From Paraburkholderia sp. FT54 (GTDB lineage: Bacteria; Pseudomonadota; Gammaproteobacteria; Burkholderiales; Burkholderiaceae), in contig NZ_CP134196.1 in assembly GCF_031585635.1 (NCBI RefSeq), positions 1,674,001 to 1,738,000 of the forward strand: a stretch of 64,000 nt of DNA, in the 5' to 3' direction. The translations under genes were made by a program, and so were the position numbers. The notes beneath the pieces were generated by a model. That model had not been told where the DNA came from and searched no databases. It saw only the letters and a program-made list of their open reading frames with translations. Positions 43,826-51,762 of the stretch are shown here, piece by piece (position 1 is the stretch's first letter; every line of letters starts with the position of its first letter).

Positions 43826-44128
43826 AGCGCGGTCGCAGCGTCGTGATGGATAAGGCGTCGGTCAACGGGCAGAAAAAAGCGGCAGCAGCGCCGTGCCGGC
43901 GGACCGGCACGTTTTCTGGCAGACGCCTATGGTGCAACGTTTTCAGATTGTTTGCACGGCAACATGTGCCTCGGGTTAGCGCAATATGCCAACCTGGCGC
44001 GGTAAAGGCCTGTTTTCAAGACCTTTTTCGTTTTTCGCGGACAGGCCTTCTTCTGTTGGATTGCTTCTGCGAAGCACGCCCGCCCGCCGTTCACGCGAGC
44101 CTTTCACGCAAGCTTTTTCGCCAGGCCT
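43826..44128. other. zwf leader region with hairpin
   Basis: These 303 bases hold the zwf promoter and the 3' flank of the reductase gene. A perfect 8-bp stem with a CGGA loop (43892-43911) is followed by TTTT on the plus strand; on the zwf strand it lies about 67 bases before the ATG and is followed by a separate T-run. It may end readthrough into the opposite gene or act as a leader structure. Confidence 0.45.
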
Positions 44129-45064
44129 TCAACCACCTGACAACGCCTCGCGCGCCACGCGGCACGCCGCCAGATCCCACGCCGCACAGCCGACGCTTTT
44201 AAATACGATCGGTCTTTTTTGCGGCAATAGCGCTGCATTGTCGAGCACCGAGGCGATGCCGCCGACCTGAGCCCAGTCCACACCCGCCTGAATGAAGTCG
44301 CCGGCCTCATGGCGCGCGCCGGCTTCATCGTCGACGAAAAGCGCGCTGCCGCCGAGGGTGTGCGCGCCGATTTCCACCATGGCCGGCGTGAATGCGCCGA
44401 CGCCGATCACGAGGCGCTCCGCGCGTGCCGCTTCGTCGTAGACGGGCTGTCTGCTAGTGGTCAGCGCAACCACCACATCGACCGATTCGGGGATGGTGGC
44501 ACCGGGTTGCGTCAGCGGTTGCAGGTCGCGCGTCTTGCCCTGATGCGTGGCGCAAAACGCCTCGGCGCGCGCGGGCGCACTGCCCTTCACCCACACGCGC
44601 GCGTCGGGAAACAGTTCGCCGATCGCTTCGAGATGGTTGAGCGCCTGCGTGCCGGTGCCGATCAACAGGAATTCGCGCGGCGCGGCGGCGGCGAAGGTGT
44701 CGATGCCCAGCATCGAGATCGCCGCCGTGCGGCGTCCCGTCACCGTCGGGCCATCGAGAATGAAGAGCGTCTCGCCGGTGTCGGCGTCGAACGCCATCAC
44801 TTTGCCATGGATGGTCGGCAGGCCGCGCGCGCGGTTGGCCGGGCACACGTTGACCAGTTTATGAATCGCGAGATCGGGCGCGGTGGCGGGCATCGACAGC
44901 ATGATGCCGCCTTCGTTGAGCGGCACGACGAGCCGTTCGGGACTCGCGATGCGCTGCTGCGCGTAGTCGATCGTCGCGCGCTTGAGTGCCTCGACGAGCG
45001 CGGCATAGGGAATCAGCCGCGTGGTCGCGGCGGCGTCGAAAGTCTGCGTGGTCGGGTGAGTCAT
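44129..45064 (-). CDS. Ornithine-cyclodeaminase/mu-crystallin family imine reductase (LhpI-like)
   Basis: This is a 311-residue enzyme. MLSMPATAPDLAIHKLVNVC with the Lys in HKLV, the GKVMAFDADTGETLFILDGP strip and TVTGRRTAAISMLGI are family marks; LLIGTGTQALNHLEAIGE is the NAD(P)-binding motif. It is closest to bifunctional delta-1-pyrroline-2-carboxylate/piperideine-2-carboxylate reductases (LhpI) that act in trans-hydroxyproline and D-lysine breakdown. An FAD-dependent amine oxidase-like gene lies 2.3 kb upstream, which would fit such a pathway, although they are not adjacent. A true ornithine cyclodeaminase role is less likely. Confidence 0.8.
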   Translation of the reverse strand: MTHPTTQTFDAAATTRLIPYAALVEALKRATIDYAQQRIASPERLVVPLNEGGIMLSMPATAPDLAIHKLVNVCPANRARGLPTIHGKVMAFDADTGETLFILDGPTVTGRRTAAISMLGIDTFAAAAPREFLLIGTGTQALNHLEAIGELFPDARVWVKGSAPARAEAFCATHQGKTRDLQPLTQPGATIPESVDVVVALTTSRQPVYDEAARAERLVIGVGAFTPAMVEIGAHTLGGSALFVDDEAGARHEAGDFIQAGVDWAQVGGIASVLDNAALLPQKRPIVFKSVGCAAWDLAACRVAREALSGG

Positions 45065-45109
45065 GGGCAGGTCGTTCCAGTCCTTGGCAGTTGGTTGAGT
45101 TCGAATGGG

Positions 45110-46216
45110 TTAGCAGGCGGCGGGCGTTTCGCTCGGCTGACGCGACGATTGAATCACCATCAGCAGATCGCCCGCCTCGATCGGACACGGCTCGTCTTCG
45201 TAAAACGACAGCACGCGCCCCGCGCGTACGAGACCCACCACCACCGCGCCCGGCAGCGCATTGCTCCAGCGGCCGATTTCCCGCGGCGTCGGCGGACGTT
45301 CGACCAGGTTGACGCGGCCGCGTGCCGACAACAGGTCGTTCACGAAGGGCACGATGTATTCGCTGTCGACCGCGTCGGCGAGCAGCAAGCCGCCAATCTT
45401 GGTCGACGAGACGATCACGTCCGCCCCGGCTTGGCGCAACTGGCGCTGATAGGTCTGCTCCCGAATCCGCACGACGATCTTGGTCTGCGGCGCGACGTTG
45501 CGCACGCTCAGCGTGAGCAGGATCGCGGTGGCGTCGTCGGTGACGGCGATGATGACCGCGCGGGCGATCTGCACCTGCGCCTGCTGCAACAGATCTTCGC
45601 GCGACGGATCGCCGAGCAGGCCGGCGACGCCCAGCGCCGTAGCCGCTTCGAGCGCCGCCTGCTGCGGATCGATCACCACGATCGATTCCGCTGCGAAACC
45701 GCTTTCAAGCAACTCGCGCACGGCGACCGAACCGCTCAATCCGTAGCCGCAGATCACGACGTGATCGCGCAACTGCTTTTGCAGGCGTTTCATGCGGAAT
45801 TCCTCGATGACGCGTTGAATGACGAACTGATAGGCGGTGCCGAGAAACACGAACCAGATGATGATGCGGATCGGCACGATGAAAAAGGCGTCGATCAGGC
45901 GTGCGCGTGCGGTCACCGGCACGATGTCGCCGTAACCGACGGTAGCCACCGTCACCATCGTGAAGTACATCAGATCGACGATCCCCAGGACTTTGCGGTT
46001 AGCGTCGCGCAAGCCGTCCCGATCGAGATAGAGCACGGCGAAGGCGAGCACGCACAGGCCGACCACCAGATAGACGCGATGCAGCAGCATGCGCTGCGGC
46101 GACGCTGCAGGCCGCGTGAACAACGTGCGCGCGCGCGGCGCCTGCCAGGGCGTGCGGGCGCGGCGCGGCAGACGGAAGCGCGGCAGACGTGGCTCCGGCT
46201 TGGGCGAATCAGGCAC
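45110..46216 (-). CDS. Two-TM potassium channel with RCK (TrkA-N) domain
   Basis: This is a 368-residue channel subunit. The selectivity filter is TVGYGD (92-97), between two membrane helices (LLHRVYLVVGLCVLAFAVLY and FFIVPIRIIIWFVFLGTAY), followed by an RCK domain (HVVICGYGLSGSVAVRELL) and a TrkA-C-like end. The build matches MthK/Kch-type channels gated by ligands on the cytoplasmic side. The frame is open far upstream, but the GTG at 46216 is preferred because GGGAG precedes it and a longer start would overlap the next gene. The N-terminus is Pro/Arg-rich. Confidence 0.83.
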   Translation of the reverse strand: MPDSPKPEPRLPRFRLPRRARTPWQAPRARTLFTRPAASPQRMLLHRVYLVVGLCVLAFAVLYLDRDGLRDANRKVLGIVDLMYFTMVTVATVGYGDIVPVTARARLIDAFFIVPIRIIIWFVFLGTAYQFVIQRVIEEFRMKRLQKQLRDHVVICGYGLSGSVAVRELLESGFAAESIVVIDPQQAALEAATALGVAGLLGDPSREDLLQQAQVQIARAVIIAVTDDATAILLTLSVRNVAPQTKIVVRIREQTYQRQLRQAGADVIVSSTKIGGLLLADAVDSEYIVPFVNDLLSARGRVNLVERPPTPREIGRWSNALPGAVVVGLVRAGRVLSFYEDEPCPIEAGDLLMVIQSSRQPSETPAAC

Positions 46217-46319
46217 GCGGCGGCTCCGGGAGTCGAGGACAAGCGATTCTACGACGCCGGGCGCGCCGTGGGGCCGGAGCGGGAAAGCAGGACGGTAAGT
46301 TTCGAGGCGGCGGGTGACC

Positions 46320-46571
46320 TCACTGCGACGTGTCTTTGTCGCCGCCCTTCTTGCCGCCCTTGAACATCGCGCGGCACGCCGGGCTGAGTTCATCGACGTG
46401 CTGCTTCATGCAGGCGGTGATCTTGTCTTCGTTGGGAATGTCGGCGGCGCAGAAATGCATGGCGTCGCCGCGGCAGGCCTTGGCCTGATCGTCGCGGCTG
46501 GCGGCGTCCGCCGAGGCAGGGCAGCCCAGACCAATCAAGCTGGCAGCAAGCAGGGCGTAGGTTCGATTCAT
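46320..46571 (-). CDS. Small secreted cysteine-rich-repeat protein
   Basis: This is an 83-residue exported protein. The signal peptide is YALLAASLIGLGCPASADA. The mature part has the pattern ACRGDAMHFCAADIPNEDKI followed by ACMKQHVDELSPACRAMF, with four regularly spaced Cys as in the cysteine-rich repeat (GCR1-like) family of bacterial periplasmic proteins. It ends in Lys/Gly (GGKKGGDKDTSQ). The ATG at 46571 is chosen for the signal peptide. The function of this family in bacteria is not known. Confidence 0.75.
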   Translation of the reverse strand: MNRTYALLAASLIGLGCPASADAASRDDQAKACRGDAMHFCAADIPNEDKITACMKQHVDELSPACRAMFKGGKKGGDKDTSQ

Positions 46572-46661
46572 GGCGGATCCGGTATCGCAGAAGTCGGTAC
46601 GGGCCATCCAGCAGAAAACGGGCCCGATCGTCGCGCTCACCGGATGTCCGGCCCGCCGCGC

Positions 46662-47294
46662 CTAGCGCGCGATCCGGCTCAGCGTCATGCCGCGCCCCGC
46701 GTAGAAACGCGCGATGGTTTCGAACGGCAGATACACATCGGCCTGATGCGGCGCGATGCCCGAGGGATTGTGAAACCACACGCCATCGCGGCCGCGTCCG
46801 TGCAGCAGGATCAGATGGCCGCCGCGCCGCTGATTGGGCTGCTCGGGATAGCGGATTTCGGGACTCACGGAGACGATCGCCAGCGTCTTGGCGTTCAGGC
46901 GCGCGGCCATGTCTTCGATGGACGCCTGCGGCAGCACGTCGACCTGAACGCCGAACGCGCCGGCCACCCAATCGGCAAACGGCCGGTAGATCAAACCGTC
47001 GACGCCGCCATCCTCGCGCATGCGATACACGCCGTGCCGCAATGCTTCGTCGAGCAGCGCGGCGCGCGGAGCGTGGTCGATACGCCAATAGTCGAGCGCC
47101 GACTCGAGGCACGTCAGGCCGCACAGGCGTTTGGCCCAGAAGCGGTAACGCTCGGGATCGGAAAAGCCGCTGCGCTGCCAGCCGGGATCGGCGCACGGGT
47201 CGCCGTGCTGCTCGACGATCCGGCCAACCCATTCGGGACTGCCCCACTGCGTGTAGTACGGCACGTCGGCGTGGCGCAGAATCGGTTCGTTCAT
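46662..47294 (-). CDS. C39-like (papain-fold) peptidase-type protein
   Basis: This is a 210-residue protein without a signal peptide. LCGLTCLESALDYW holds a candidate nucleophile Cys, and GGHLILLHGRGRDGVWFHNP the His and Asn, in the order of the C39-like cysteine peptidases. Proteins of this type (Peptidase_C39_2) may cut peptides or act as non-proteolytic papain-fold proteins. It lies between the Cys-rich protein gene and the FAD oxidoreductase gene, same strand; no ABC exporter is adjacent, so a bacteriocin-leader role is not supported. Confidence 0.65.
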   Translation of the reverse strand: MNEPILRHADVPYYTQWGSPEWVGRIVEQHGDPCADPGWQRSGFSDPERYRFWAKRLCGLTCLESALDYWRIDHAPRAALLDEALRHGVYRMREDGGVDGLIYRPFADWVAGAFGVQVDVLPQASIEDMAARLNAKTLAIVSVSPEIRYPEQPNQRRGGHLILLHGRGRDGVWFHNPSGIAPHQADVYLPFETIARFYAGRGMTLSRIAR

Positions 47295-47330
47295 GGGTGG
47301 TGTTTCAACGTGGATTGAGAGGCGCGTTTT

Positions 47331-48671
47331 TTACAGCATGCTGCGAGGCCGTTGCATCGTGCCGTCGAAGAAACGCTGCAAACGGAACGCCGACAGATCG
47401 AGCGACGCCTGGCCGCCATCGTTCAATTCCGCGAGCAGTTTGCCGACGATCGGCCCCATCGCGAAACCGTGGCCGCAAAAGCCGGTGGCGATCGTCAACC
47501 CGCGGACCTGCGGCGGCGCGTCGATCACCGGAATACCGTCGGGCAGCACATCGATCAGGCCAGCCCACGATTCGACCACCTGCGCGTCTTTCAACGCGGG
47601 GAACAAGGCGCGCAGTTTTTTCAACGCACGCGGCCCATGGCCCACGTTCGGCTGCGGATGCGGATCGCGCGGATGCAGCACACGCTCGTGTTTCGGCACG
47701 CCGCCCGGCAAACGCTCGCGCAGATCACGCAGGCTCGCGCCGTTCAGATGGAAGCTGAACTTCTCGCACTGCGTCCACAACTCCGGCAAGAACCACTTGA
47801 GCGCGCGGAAATGGCCGAGCGTCATGTCGACGTCGACCTGCATGTCGTCGGCGAGATTGATCGCGCCGTTCGCCCGCTGCCGCACGCCGAGGCCGTGGCC
47901 CCAGAACGTCGACGCGGTGATGCGCGGCAGCGGATTGGTGCGCATGCAGGTGCCGCGCACTGCCTGCTGCGGCAGTTCGAGCCCGAGCGTTTTGAGCAGA
48001 CGCCAGCTGCTGGCGCCGGCCGCGCAGATAAAGCGCGAGGTGCGCAGCGTGCCGCGCTCGGTGACCACGCCGGCAATCGCGCCGCCCGCGCGCTCTACGC
48101 CGATCACGCCGCAGCCTTCGAAAAACAGCGCGCCGGCTTGCGCCGCCCGCGCCGCGAAAGCGGCCGCGGCGCGGCGCGGTTCCGCCTGGCCGTCGCTCGG
48201 CGTATAGAGGCCGCCGAGCGCGGGACCGTGCATTCCCGTCACGACCGTGTCGATCTGCTTGCGATCGAGCGTGCGCGTATCGAGCCCGTGCTGACGCGCG
48301 ACATCCATCCATTGCTGGAACGAGGCCCAGTCCTCCTCGCCGGTCGCCACGTACAGACAGCCGCCCTGACGCCATTCGAGATCGAAATTCAGTTCGCTCT
48401 CGAGTTTTTTCCACAGCGGGATGCCGGCCATCATCAGTGGCACTTCGGCGGATTCACGGCCCTGCTGGCGCACGAATCCCCACGCCCGCGACGACTGCTG
48501 CCCGGCGATCCGCGATTTGTCGAGCACCACTACCGAAAGGCCACGGCGCGCGAGATAGTAGGCGGCCGCGCAGCCCATGATGCCGGCGCCGGCGATCACC
48601 ACATCGGCACGTTTTGGGAACACCTGGTCGGCGGAAGTGAGGTTCGCGTGCAGCGGGTAAGTCGTGGTCAT
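47331..48671 (-). CDS. FAD-dependent amine/amino-acid oxidoreductase (DAO/DadA family)
   Basis: This is a 446-residue flavoprotein. ADVVIAGAGIMGCAAAYYLA is the FAD-binding motif and RGLSVVVLDKSRIAGQQSSR the following strand; near the end GLTIATGFCGHGFAMGPIVG is the second FAD signature of the DAO family. It should oxidise an amine, D-amino acid or N-methylated amino acid in the cytoplasm or at the membrane. The nearby LhpI-like imine reductase could process the imine product, suggesting a proline-derivative or amino-acid salvage route. The substrate is not identifiable from the sequence. Confidence 0.83.
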   Translation of the reverse strand: MTTTYPLHANLTSADQVFPKRADVVIAGAGIMGCAAAYYLARRGLSVVVLDKSRIAGQQSSRAWGFVRQQGRESAEVPLMMAGIPLWKKLESELNFDLEWRQGGCLYVATGEEDWASFQQWMDVARQHGLDTRTLDRKQIDTVVTGMHGPALGGLYTPSDGQAEPRRAAAAFAARAAQAGALFFEGCGVIGVERAGGAIAGVVTERGTLRTSRFICAAGASSWRLLKTLGLELPQQAVRGTCMRTNPLPRITASTFWGHGLGVRQRANGAINLADDMQVDVDMTLGHFRALKWFLPELWTQCEKFSFHLNGASLRDLRERLPGGVPKHERVLHPRDPHPQPNVGHGPRALKKLRALFPALKDAQVVESWAGLIDVLPDGIPVIDAPPQVRGLTIATGFCGHGFAMGPIVGKLLAELNDGGQASLDLSAFRLQRFFDGTMQRPRSML

Positions 48672-48808
48672 CGGACGGCCAGGTGTTAAGTGTGGGCATA
48701 ATCTTCGCAGGCGGCCCGGTTGTTCGCAATGCCGCAGCGCCTTGGAGGCCAGCGGTACAAGCGCCTCGAAGCGCTTGCACGGGGGCTCTCACGTGACTTA
48801 CACCGATT

Positions 48809-48927
48809 ATTCGCCACACGAATATCCGCATTTTATTCGCCAAACAGATATTGGTAAAATATGCGTCACACGAATATTTGACGAATATTCGTGTGACGCA
48901 TAAAATGCATTTATTCGTGTCACGGAT
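48809..48927. promoter_or_regulatory. hipBA control region: five operator-like palindromes at a 26-bp period
   Basis: Five 15-bp copies with the form AT(T/G)CG-N5-C(G/A)NAT start at 48809, 48835, 48861, 48887 and 48913, each exactly 26 bp after the last. Copies 1 and 5 are near-perfect palindromes (ATTCGCCACACGAAT; ATTCGTGTCACGGAT); copies 3 and 4 together form a perfect 17-bp inverted repeat (48862-48878 and 48884-48900). An extended -10 (TGGTAAAAT, 48852-48860) lies between copies 2 and 3. The array ends 8 bases before hipB. HipB is the obvious ligand. Confidence 0.8.
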
Positions 48928-48935
48928 AATCTGCC

Positions 48936-49190
48936 ATGCTCCACCTCATCGCCACGCCGGACCAGATGGCCCAGCTGCTTGCTGCCAGCCGACGGCAAGC
49001 CGGCCTCACGCAGGCCGAGGCCGCCGCGCGCATCGGCGTCAGCCAGAGCCGCATTTCGGCCTTCGAAACCGACGCCGCCGCCCTCACCCTCGCACAATTG
49101 CTGGCCTTGTGCGGCGTCTACGGCCTGCAATTGCAGTTGCGCGACAAGAGCCAGGCGCTACCGGGCCCGGCGCCGTTGATCGAGTGGTGA
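48936..49190 (+). CDS. hipB: HipB-type antitoxin / transcriptional repressor
   Basis: This is an 84-residue XRE-type protein. MAQLLAASRRQAGLTQAEAA and RIGVSQSRISAFETDAAALT form the five-helix HTH, with LAQLLALCGVYGLQLQLRDK completing the dimer interface. It matches HipB antitoxins, which bind operators in their own promoter and hold HipA inactive. The C-terminal tail (PGPAPLIEW) ends in Trp, as in E. coli HipB, where the tail enters HipA. The hipA start is 2 nt beyond its stop. The five palindromes upstream are its likely binding sites. Confidence 0.9.
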   Translation: MLHLIATPDQMAQLLAASRRQAGLTQAEAAARIGVSQSRISAFETDAAALTLAQLLALCGVYGLQLQLRDKSQALPGPAPLIEW

Positions 49191-49192
49191 GC

Positions 49193-50533
49193 ATGGGCCG
49201 CCAAACTCACACACGCGCGCTTTCGGTATGGGCCAACGGCGAGCGCGTCGGCGTCTGGCGCCTGCCCGCTCGCGGGCCCATGGAGTTCGCCTACGATCCC
49301 GCGTGGGTCGCCTCGCCCGCGGGACGGCCGCTGTCGCTGTCGCTGCCGTTCACGCCGGGCAATCTGGCGCAAAAAGGCCCGCGCGTCCTCAACTATTTCG
49401 ACAATCTGCTGCCCGACAGCGAGGCGATCAGAAAGCGCATCGGCCAACGCTACCAGACCGAGACGCTCGATGCGTTCGATCTGCTGCAAGCCATCGGCCG
49501 CGATTGCGTGGGCGCCGTCCAGTTGCTCGCCGAAGACGACGCGCCGCAAGGCGTCGAACGGATCGAGGGCACGCCGCTCACGGACGCCGAGATCGAGGCC
49601 ATGCTGGCGCGCACGGTCAGCAACCCCGCGCTCGGCGCGCCCGACGAGACGGATGATTTCCGCGTCTCGCTCGCCGGCGCGCAGGAGAAAACCGCGCTGC
49701 TGTGGCACGACGGCAAGTGGCAGCGGCCGCATGGCGCCACGCCCACCACGCACATTTTCAAGCTGCCGCTCGGACTGGTCGGCAACAAGCTCGCCGATCT
49801 CAGCACCTCGGTTGAAAACGAGTGGCTCTGTCTGCGGATTCTGCACGCCTACGGCCTGCCGGTCGCGAACACGGAGATCATGACGTTCGGCAAGCAGCGG
49901 GTGCTGAGCGTCGAGCGCTTCGACCGGCAAATGCATTCGAGCGGGCAATGGCTGTTGCGCCTGCCGCAGGAAGACTTCTGCCAGGTGTACGGCGTGCCGT
50001 CGCATCGCAAATACGAAAACGAAGGCGGCCCGGGCGTGCTCGACCTCGCGCGGATTCTGCAGCAATCGGTCGAGGCGCGGCAGGACATCGAGACGCTGCT
50101 CACGAGCCAGATTCTGTTCTGGATGCTGGCGGCGCCGGACGGCCACGCCAAGAACTTCAGCATTCGCCTGCTGGCGGGAGGCCACTTCCGCCTCACGCCG
50201 CTTTACGACGTGATGTCGATCTGGCCAGTGGAAGGCAGCGGCCCGAACCAGTGGTCATGGTTCAAGGCGCGGCTCGCCATGGGCATGTGGTCGCGCAACA
50301 AGCACGACGCGTTTCGCGACGTGCAGCGGCGCCACTTCAACACCATGGCGCTGAAATGCTCGTACGGCGCGGACGCGGAACCGCTGATCCAGCGGCTGAT
50401 CGAACAGACGCCCGGCGTGATCGAGCGGGTCTCGGCGGAATTGCCCGAACGCTTTCCGTCCAAGGTTGCCGAGCGGATTTTCAAAGGCCTGAAAAGCTCG
50501 GCGGCGAAGCTCGGCACCATGCCTGCCGGCTAG
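49193..50533 (+). CDS. hipA: HipA-type Ser/Thr kinase toxin
   Basis: This is a 446-residue kinase of the HipA family. E. coli HipA phosphorylates glutamyl-tRNA synthetase and causes persistence; the target here is unproven. RVSLAGAQEKTALL contains the autophosphorylated Ser (Ser159, equivalent to Ser150) and the flexible P-loop; HIFKLP gives the ATP-binding Lys190; APDGHAKNFS gives catalytic Asp316 and PLYDVMS the metal Asp339. The N-terminal domain (LSLSLPFTPGNLAQKGPRVL) and overall length fit the full-length, non-split type. All key residues are present, so it should be active. It is transcribed with hipB. Confidence 0.93.
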   Translation: MGRQTHTRALSVWANGERVGVWRLPARGPMEFAYDPAWVASPAGRPLSLSLPFTPGNLAQKGPRVLNYFDNLLPDSEAIRKRIGQRYQTETLDAFDLLQAIGRDCVGAVQLLAEDDAPQGVERIEGTPLTDAEIEAMLARTVSNPALGAPDETDDFRVSLAGAQEKTALLWHDGKWQRPHGATPTTHIFKLPLGLVGNKLADLSTSVENEWLCLRILHAYGLPVANTEIMTFGKQRVLSVERFDRQMHSSGQWLLRLPQEDFCQVYGVPSHRKYENEGGPGVLDLARILQQSVEARQDIETLLTSQILFWMLAAPDGHAKNFSIRLLAGGHFRLTPLYDVMSIWPVEGSGPNQWSWFKARLAMGMWSRNKHDAFRDVQRRHFNTMALKCSYGADAEPLIQRLIEQTPGVIERVSAELPERFPSKVAERIFKGLKSSAAKLGTMPAG

Positions 50534-50825
50534 GCGTTTCGCGCGGCTGGCATCGCGTGACATATTTCTCTGCAGATGCGGCTCGGTTTCATCGGTAAAA
50601 TACATTGATGCTCAGTGCATAAAAGATCGCCAAACCGGTCCGTTCCGACTCTCGCACTCACGGGCCAGGCGGCGGTCATACAAAACTACAGACTGCGATA
50701 CTTTTTACGGTACATTTGCTGTCCCCTGCGTCGCCGCATCTTTGCGCATTGCATGCGCATGGTCGCGCTGCGCCTGTCGTATCGCACTCCCCAGTACCCT
50801 TTAAGACGGCGGATTCTCACGCAGT

Positions 50826-51680
50826 ATGGCCAACGAAACAAACTCACCTGACTCCATCGCAGTCGCCGAGCGCGTGCGCGAGTTGATGAGCCGGCACGGA
50901 ATCGGCAAACGCCAGCAGACCACGGAACTGTGCCGCATCCTCGATCTGAGTTTTTCACAGGGGCACCGCAAGTTGCGCGGCAACAGCCCGTGGACCCTCT
51001 CGCAGATCAAGAAGGTCGCCGAGGTGTTCGGCGAACCGGCAGCCCAGCTGTTCGGCGCGCAATCGCTCGATCCCGGCATGGTCGGCGCGATCGCCCAGGA
51101 AGCCGTGTTCAGCATCGGCGCGATCGAACTGGCCTGCACGGCCTGGGTCGGCGCCGCGCTCGAGGCGGGCAGCCGCCCGGAATTCGTCGCGTACTCCCGG
51201 CTCGGTCAATGGCGCGTGGCGCGCCACGACGGCACGCTTTACCAAAGCGCGTACGAAGTCCACAAGATCGAGATCTATCCGCGCCGCGCCGAAACCGACA
51301 AGCCGACCATTGCCGTGGTCGACGACGACCAGGCCAGCGCCGACAACCTGCGTGACTATCTGGAGCGCAGCGGTTTCGCGGCGGTGGCGATCTACGGACT
51401 CGCGGCCTTTGCCGACCAACTGCAAACCCAGGTGTTCGACGGCGTCGTGATCGACTGGTTGTTCGGCTCGCAGACGTCGGCGGCCGCGATTCGCGCGGTA
51501 CGCGCGTCGGAAAATCCCGACGCGCCCATCTTCGTGCTGACCGGCGAATTGCTGACCGGCAAGGCCAGCGAATCGGAGATCAGCCAGGTGATCCGCACTT
51601 ACGACGTCGCATGCTATGAAAAGCCCGCGCGCATGGCGATCCTGGTCGCCGATCTGTCGAAGCGGCTGAACCGGCCTTAA
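50826..51680 (+). CDS. HTH protein with C-terminal receiver domain
   Basis: This is a 284-residue protein with reversed architecture. An N-terminal HTH-like domain (VRELMSRHGIGKRQQTTELC, RILDLSFSQGHRKLRGNSPW) precedes a middle segment of about 70 residues and a C-terminal receiver: TIAVVDDDQASADNLRDYLE gives the acidic pair, GVVIDWLFG the phospho-acceptor Asp, FVLTGELLTG the Thr, and CYEKPARMAILV the Lys. The receiver is complete. The next gene on the opposite strand encodes a hybrid kinase with its own receiver, so the two may form a circuit. The preceding 292 bases hold no gene. Confidence 0.78.
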   Translation: MANETNSPDSIAVAERVRELMSRHGIGKRQQTTELCRILDLSFSQGHRKLRGNSPWTLSQIKKVAEVFGEPAAQLFGAQSLDPGMVGAIAQEAVFSIGAIELACTAWVGAALEAGSRPEFVAYSRLGQWRVARHDGTLYQSAYEVHKIEIYPRRAETDKPTIAVVDDDQASADNLRDYLERSGFAAVAIYGLAAFADQLQTQVFDGVVIDWLFGSQTSAAAIRAVRASENPDAPIFVLTGELLTGKASESEISQVIRTYDVACYEKPARMAILVADLSKRLNRP

Positions 51681-51762
51681 GCGGATCTATCCGCGCCGGC
51701 AAAACGGCCGAAGGCTTGGGCTCAGGTTGATGCCCTCCTTGGCCAGCCGTCCACGCTTCGCA

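Noticed and set aside
46217..46393. A longer N-terminus for the potassium channel (start at 46393).
   Set aside because: It would overlap the Cys-rich protein gene on the same strand and gives an Arg-rich low-complexity extension without a ribosome site.
46662..47294. The C39-like protein as a bacteriocin-processing peptidase.
   Set aside because: No ABC exporter or double-glycine precursor gene is nearby and the protein is a single soluble domain.
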